From NCBI GenBank assembly GCA_013365325.1, contig JABVXV010000441.1:1-42595 (forward strand): a stretch of DNA of 42,595 bases, given 5' to 3'. Below are positions 36,585 through 42,595 of the stretch, piece by piece. The DNA comes from Dipetalonema caudispina. Taxonomy: Eukaryota; Nematoda; Chromadorea; Rhabditida; Onchocercidae. A program made the translations under genes and the position numbers. Position 1 is the stretch's first letter, and each line of letters starts with the position of its first letter. Under the pieces are notes generated by a model, which worked only from the letters and a program-made list of their open reading frames with translations, searched no databases and was not told where the DNA came from.

Positions 36585-39500
36585 CGATAACTTGATATTT
36601 TCAGGATGGAGCAAAGGGAAAATTATGGGAAGAGAATTAAGTTATTTGAAAGAATTTTCATATGTCAGATTCATATCTGTTCAAAAATTTTTGGCTTATA
36701 CTGGAGAATTTCAAATTTTACGAGTTGCAATACAAAATGTTCTAATTTGGTTATATTTCTACTCGATTCCTATACCAATTAATTATTTCAATCGTTTCTG
36801 GGATAATCAATAAACAGCAAAAGTAAACTTCATTCTCCACATTATTTATTTATTATTTTTTTTTTCATGCGTTGAATTTCACAAATGATACCTTACAAAT
36901 GGTAGTTTTAGTCCAACCAGTGTGTTTAATGAGCCAAGTTGAAAAGCTGGAAGAGAAAGCTTTGCTCATAAATAGGCAAACTATTGGAAATGCTGAGGCA
37001 ATTCCATTCTTGGCAGGTGCAAAATGTAACACGTCACGCATATAATTAGGTAAAAACTGCAGCATGATAACAAGTGGATATTCATGGCATACAAGCGCAA
37101 AAATCCCTGCCCATACTGCAGACGATCGAACAATTGCAGACCACGGTGTATGACGTGGAGCGGTACGTTTACCAATTGATTCGCACGCTATCCTGAAATT
37201 TATTTAAAATCAAAAATTTCTCAGTAATTAAAGTTCCCATCAAATAGTTGCTCTTTTTGCTCCATAAAATATAATTTGATCATTTCTATCATAAGATGAG
37301 ACGAATCAATGATTGGGTTCATTCCAAACTATGAAAGAACAAATTAACAAAAACTTTAAATGATATTAAAACATTAATAAATTGACTAATAGAATGAAAA
37401 ACTAATAGTTATGATGATACTAAAATGATTCAATTTGGATGAAAAAAAAGTTTTATGTAGAACAAAAAATTGGATTACCTATGGAAACACATACACACAT
37501 ACACAACACTGTGCTACATCAAATAAGTCCTGATACAATCATTTCTAATAAAGGTGAAGATTTACAAATTGTAAAAGAATACCTGCTTTCAATATACATC
37601 TGTTCTTGACGTGATATACAGTATTGCTTAGAAGGTTTATCAGCTCCCATTGGAATCCAAAATAATGCAACTAATATAGCAATTAATCCACTAAGATAGA
37701 ATATAGCAGGCCAACCATTCATGATATCTTTACGTGTACACAAATAACCTGCTGTTGGTAAAATAAACAATGTACCTAAAAATAATATTATCCTGTTACA
37801 GTTTACGATTTTTAAATAGCTGAAAGTTTTTTTTTTTTTTTTTTTTTTTTTTCGCAAAGTATATATAATTTAGGGATAAAAAAAAAAAAAAAAAAAAAAA
37901 AAAACGGATTTCTATGCCAGAAAGAAACGATCTAACTAAATGATTAATTTTTAAAATTTTTTTTTTACAAAATATTTCTTTCCATTTACTTTGGTTCATT
38001 TCAATCTATTTCAATTTAATTTAATATAATTTAATTTTATTCCAGTTCATTGGTTATTGCAACATATATTTTCGATTGTTAAACATACAATCTAAACATC
38101 TCAAAGGTAATTCAGAAACTAAGTTTTTTTAAGAATTATCATCACCGATGTCAAATCTATGCTATGTGAAGCATTCATCAACCGAAATGCTTAGTACACA
38201 ATGAAAGTAATGAATGAAGTTTATTTCAAATTAAGAATATCCACTATGTAATCACGTAGAACAGATGCATCTCTCACCAATTTGTCGGCCACCTGTGACG
38301 ATACCTAACGCAGCTGCTCGTTCACTTTGCGGAAACCAACGTGTTATCAAAGAACTGGTGGCTGGTGTAAGGCATGCATCTGCTGCACCAATTGCTAATC
38401 TTGCAGCAACCGCGTACCACACGCTTTCATGCGCCATTATTGGTAGAACTGCATTGGCAATCGCACATAACACTAAACTACCACCGATCATCCATTTACC
38501 GTTTATCCGATCGGCCCATAGTCCGGTTATCACCATCAGAAGTGAACCGACATTTTGTGCTGCTAATATTATACCTTCCTAAATTTTCAAAATATTTTAA
38601 AAGAAAATTTAAATTTTCCTTTCGTTACATAAACATAGAAAGGAAGAAAAAAAGAAACTGAAAAAAGTTCTATTTGCAGTTGTAGCAAATGAGTAATAAC
38701 ATAAATTACTCTTCTGAATCTTAATATGAAATGACATTACTGAACATTCATATGTCTATGGTAAGAGTAATGAAAATGTTTAATGATTGAAATGAATTAT
38801 TTATTACCTGTTCACTTCGCCATTGCAGGTCACCTTTATAACCACTTACGGGACAAGAAGTCATGCAAATCAATGCTACAGCCATATTTGATGTACTTAC
38901 TGAAAGTGCAATGAAACAACAGCACAAGAGAGCAGCAATTAATAACCTGAAATTTAATTTCAAATAATTCATTTCAGGATGAATCAGTGATGTTTAAGAT
39001 CAACTAACAAGTAAAAATAAATTTTTATTGATTGATCTTTGGAAAATAATCGTTTTCAGAAGATGATGCACAGTCCTTTTTTTTTTTTTTTTTTTTTTGA
39101 AAATCACTTGGGAAAATGACAAAGTTTGAATTTTTCTTTTGAAGCATCCAAAATTTAAAATTGTATCAATCCAAATATTTGCTTTGAATTTTCAAAATGT
39201 AAATTGTTGCTTAATTTGCACAATTTTTCTCTTATCCATTCCATTTGATATTAATTGATGTCTTTTGTCGCATCACGACGAATAATATAAGTTATATTTC
39301 TGGTTAATGTTATTTGAACCATAGTATATATTATTCTCTTTCATTTTTTCGATATTAATTTTGGCGAAATTAAGATGATATTATGTTATCATATGAAATG
39401 AAGGATAAAGTTCCAGAATATTGCTTCATGTTAATTAAAAAATGTCTTTTCGAGGCTGTAGTAAAGTTAAAGAAACAATACATTTATGTCTGGAACGATT

Positions 39501-41277
39501 GATGATGATAAATGCTAAAATTTCACTCATCCGTTGATGCTATATTACAAAAAGTTAAAAAAAAAAAAAAAAAAAAAAAAAAACACTTTTAGTTCTCAGA
39601 AATTTTCAGACTTCTTCTTCGTTTTTATTTCGGAATTATTCTATGCATTTATTATTTAACTTAATTTATCTTACAATATAATCGATTTTAAACATCAGAA
39701 GACAAGAATCATTGATTGGTAATGCAGAACAGGTTTTCACGATTAAAATAATTCTTAGAAAAGGAAAGAGGTGTACATTGTAATATATGTTTGTTTCAAT
39801 CTTTTTTATTTTCTCCTTTCATAAACTATGAAATGTAAAGATTTCTGATCTATCATTATCCATTCGCTTTCCATCAATTATTTTCCTTCTTCTGACACTT
39901 TTAGGATAATTTTGGAACGAATAAATTATGATCCAAATGTATTTTAAAAAAGAAAAAAAAAAAAGAAATGTTATTAAAGGAAATTTTTCTTTATCATTCC
40001 CAGAAATGAATTTTAAAAATATACAACAAAATATTTTATGCGTTGAAGAAATAAACGATAAATGTAATTGCAAGATCTTTGTAATATCACTAGCAGAAGC
40101 AATGGATAAACATTGGATAAGAAGTGGAAATAAAATGAAAAGGAAAACGTTGAATATGTTGTAATTACTGTTTCATCAAATTGAAGTATCATATGGTTGA
40201 CAAAGATCTGTTCGATCGTTAATAAAATTAAAGTATGTGTTTGAAATGAATGTTTGCATGTGAGCTAACTTCGAAATAATACAGTATTCCCTATTGTTTT
40301 AAAATATCACACTAGAATTGAGCTATCTAACATGTAACGCCATTTGCTGAAGTTAAAGCAACTGTTTCAAAGAAGTTTATATCGGAGGGTAAAGGACAAG
40401 GGGAAGAACGAAGTAGATGGAGATTTACAAGGGTTAAACTTAAACTGAGCACTTGATTAAAATTATCATAATTGTCTTGCATAAGGAAGAACTTAAGTAA
40501 AAGATAAGAAAGAAATAAAATTATTTCGTCATAAAACTCTGTAAGTTATCTTGGCAGCATATTTTAGGTTTTCTAGAATTTAAATAACAAATGCATAGAG
40601 AACGACGCATACCTAATGGACGGGAAAAGTACGAAAGGTCGAGAACCATCAATTTCATCGCAATCGACAACACTTTCACAAACATATCGTGAAGAATCCA
40701 AACTACTAATTTCAAATATCGGACTGTGCCACGGATGACAATCAACGGAACAGTTTTTCCTCAATTTTGATGCTGACAGTGGGTCTTGTACAGGTTTAAA
40801 ATCTGACTTCACAATACTTCGTTTCAATTCCATTAAATCTGATTTGCTCAATGAATGAGCATAATGGTCAGATGTATTTGATGATAAATAAGCATCTGAT
40901 TTAGCACCCTTCAACAATTCCTTGGATGCCATAACAGAATCCGGCTTTGGTACTACAGTAATTGGCGAATGGATGTTATCCGACTTCAGCGACATACTTT
41001 CAAATATTGCGGATAGCACTATCGTTGCGCATTTTTCAGCAGCATCACTGAAAACGATCACCTTTTCGTTATGATCCGCGGAGAATGAGTTGGAATCAGC
41101 AGTATTAATAGAAGTTTGAGTTATTTTATTTAAGCCATTACTTGTGGAAGATACATGTCCAGCATCGTCTATAGCAACAGTAAAAATCGCTGGCTTTCTC
41201 GGCGATCCTACTCCACTACCGCCATCATCACCACCATCACTACCATCACTATTTGTGCCCTTTGCAAAGGGCAACAT
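35245..41277 (-). CDS. SLC17-family anion transporter (MFS) with long N-terminal extension
   Basis: Integral membrane transporter of the major facilitator superfamily, SLC17 branch (sialin, vesicular glutamate and Na/phosphate transporters); the substrate cannot be told from sequence. Exons: 41277-40613, 38946-38808, 38578-38278, 37775-37583, 37192-36892, 36510-36393, 35716-35553, 35391-35245 (TGA). GT-AG throughout and phases agree, giving 675 residues. Residues 1-221 are a hydrophilic Ser/Asp-rich extension absent from most relatives. TM1 starts LLIAALLCCCFIAL after FPSIR, a junction like that of other SLC17 proteins. Then come WADRINGKWM (289-298), a TM4 segment with Arg328, Asp336, TPATSSL and RWFPQSER (348-355), GWPAIFY, PWSAIVRSSAVW, VIMLQFLPNYM, EWSKVFYVSG and SSERQWWA near the end, all typical SLC17 landmarks. 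The usual GEG acidic residue of TM4 is Asp here. ATG 41277 lies 16 nt after a TTTATTCAG acceptor. Confidence 0.94.
36546..36583. repeat. A38 homopolymer in an SLC17 intron
   Basis: Thirty-eight As in the intron between the exons 37192-36892 and 36510-36393. Confidence 0.9.
37827..37904. repeat. T26-25 nt-A27 inverted homopolymer pair in an SLC17 intron
   Basis: T run 37827-37852, 25-nt spacer, A run 37878-37904. RNA from either strand could fold into a long A-U hairpin inside the intron between exons 3 and 4. Confidence 0.9.
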
Positions 41278-41292
41278 ATTAGTAAATTGTAA

Positions 41293-41301
41293 TCTGAATA
41301 A
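41293..41301 (-). promoter_or_regulatory. Probable spliced-leader acceptor upstream of the SLC17 gene
   Basis: TTTATTCAG ends at 41294, with 16 nt of leader before the ATG at 41277. The spacing and consensus fit nematode trans-splicing. It supports 41277 as the true start. Confidence 0.5.
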
Positions 41302-41415
41302 ATCGTATAGTAGCAGGTAGATAGTTCGTGTTTTCCGGAATAATATTACGTGTTTTCTTCCGGATGCCTATGACGGCCTCTTTCTGACAATGGACAAACA
41401 CAATGCAGGCAAAAC

Positions 41416-41555
41416 GTATATGTGCGTGTATGTGTATATGTGTGTGTGTGTGTATGTGTATGTGTGTGTGTGTGTATGTGTATGTGTGTGCATGTATGTG
41501 TGTATGTATGTATGTATGTATTTATGTATGTATGTATGTACGTATTTATGTATTT
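41416..41555. repeat. TG and TATG microsatellite upstream of SLC17
   Basis: (TG)n with TATG interruptions passing into (TATG)n. Open frames here on both strands are repeat translations. Confidence 0.95.
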
Positions 41556-42027
41556 TTCATTACAACGAAAATTGTTGCCTGGATAACCACGCCCTGCCCA
41601 ATTCTCACCTGTAATTTCTTCCATTCCGGAAAGTTTATGGCTAGTAATTATTTTCCAGCCAGTTTCAATGATAGACTACTGATACGATTGACTTATGGTA
41701 TGCACATACAAGGCCCTTTCAATTTTTCCTTTCATCTTTTTTTTATCCTTAATTACATCACTTTTATTAGAAATTACAAAAAGTACACATACGACATTTG
41801 CGATGCAATGAATATATGTATATATCGTAACATATCCTGACAAATCTACACTAAACTTGTATGTAGTGTAGTGTAGCTATTATCAAGTGATCGGTTATTT
41901 CTGATAATGCCGAAGATATGAAGTGTTGCATTCTATGTAACGATAATATATGATCATGATAGAATTTCAAACTAAAAATATACAATTGAATTTCATAAAG
42001 TATAAAGCATAAAATATAAAATTTCAC

Positions 42028-42050
42028 AAAGCTTTAAAGTTTAAAGCTTT
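42028..42050. repeat. Inverted repeat, 11-bp arms, 1-nt spacer
   Basis: AAAGCTTTAAA, G, TTTAAAGCTTT, inside a short patch of related TAAAATTTCA and AAAGCATAAA repeats (about 41995-42075). Confidence 0.85.
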
Positions 42051-42595
42051 AAAATTTCATGAAGCATAAAGTAACAAATATGTTATACATCGAATGGATA
42101 TTGCTGAAATATAGCAGTAGGAAGACTGAAAGGAGAAAAAGGAATGAATTTGCTGATAATTGTGGTTTTTGCCTGAAATTTATGCAAGAAAAAAAAAAAA
42201 AAAAAAAGAAAAAGTGACATTTAATTTTTATGACTGATTTCATAAAAGGCGTTAAGTTAATCATATTTTAAAGAAACGATTGGCCATTTCAACTTATGCC
42301 ATCAATAATTTATGCTTTAAATTGTACCTGAAATCATAATGTACATTGATCAATGTCCGATCAATAGATGAATTTCTTACTATTGTAACCCATTTTGTTC
42401 TTTGACCCTTGGTATTTCTGGTTTTCGATAGAGAGAGAGAAACAAGAAAAAAAAAAAAAAAAGAAACGATTGAGTGATAGAATTTGAAGAATGACAAAAT
42501 TTGACAAATTAAGAGTATTAGGATTCAAATTTCTTCCAATTAAAATATGCAAATTTTTTCAGTAGTGATAATAATTTTCCTCCCACAATCACAAA

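Larger units (their letters stand above)
41302..42595. other. 5' flank of the SLC17 gene
   Basis: Contains the TG/TATG microsatellite, the small inverted repeat at 42028 and A-runs. No further coding exon or promoter motif could be supported. Confidence 0.5.

Noticed and set aside
38265..38661. Two plus-strand frames of 95-105 codons
   Set aside because: They are antisense to SLC17 exon 3, which carries clear transporter motifs.
41346..41840. Overlapping open frames on both strands upstream of SLC17
   Set aside because: They translate the TG/TATG microsatellite (Cys-Val or Thr-His repeats).
1..42595. tRNA, rRNA, spliced-leader RNA, CRISPR or complete transposon
   Set aside because: No B-box/T-loop pattern, spliced-leader sequence, regular spacer array, transposase motif or long terminal repeats were recognised by eye; a covariance-model search would be decisive.

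Overview
The window looks like nuclear DNA of a nematode, most likely a clade III (filarial-type) worm. The grounds are strong AT richness, very many A or T homopolymers, genes split by small to medium GT-AG introns with short TTTCAG-type acceptors, start codons lying 16-30 nt downstream of such acceptors (as in spliced-leader trans-splicing), and a homologue of the Caenorhabditis Ets factor LIN-1. No phage, plasmid, CRISPR, rRNA or tRNA signal was recognised.

Three multi-exon genes can be read with confidence, all on the minus strand. (1) 5829-8997, with a proposed start exon at 12909-13030: an ELK/TCF-subfamily Ets transcription factor, lin-1-like. It has the Ets DNA-binding domain and both ERK docking elements, a basic D-box and an FQFP motif. 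(2) 28112-32218: a complete 11-exon, 453-residue hexokinase. The catalytic Asp is kept but several ATP/phosphate-loop motifs are altered. (3) 35245-41277: a complete 8-exon, 675-residue SLC17-type major facilitator transporter with an unusual N-terminal extension of about 220 residues. Exon phases agree across every junction of genes 2 and 3 and across all junctions of gene 1 downstream of its first intron.

Layout: 1-5700 is gene-free, with a TGAA satellite, poly-A/T runs and one G-run. 5.7-9.0 kb is the body of lin-1. 9.0-28.1 kb is a long, low-complexity interval that probably holds lin-1 first intron(s) and promoters; its few GC-richer islands near 12.0-13.2, 17.0, 18.2, 20.1-20.8 and 23.1 kb hold candidate first exons, promoter-like motifs and one possible small nested membrane-protein ORF on the plus strand. 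28.1-32.2 kb is the hexokinase, 32.2-35.2 kb intergenic, 35.2-41.3 kb the transporter, and 41.3-42.6 kb its 5' flank with TG/TATG microsatellites. Poly-A/T runs of 15 nt or more are nearly absent between about 25.1 and 36.5 kb, though common on both sides.

The genes do not form an obvious pathway. The two metabolic genes are separated by about 3 kb and look independently trans-spliced, and lin-1 would be the endpoint of a Ras-ERK cascade. No new multigene system was found. The points most worth a second look are the divergent hexokinase motifs, the conserved ERK docking in lin-1 and its unresolved 5' end, and the nested small ORF with nearby CRE/CCAAT motifs and AATAAA.
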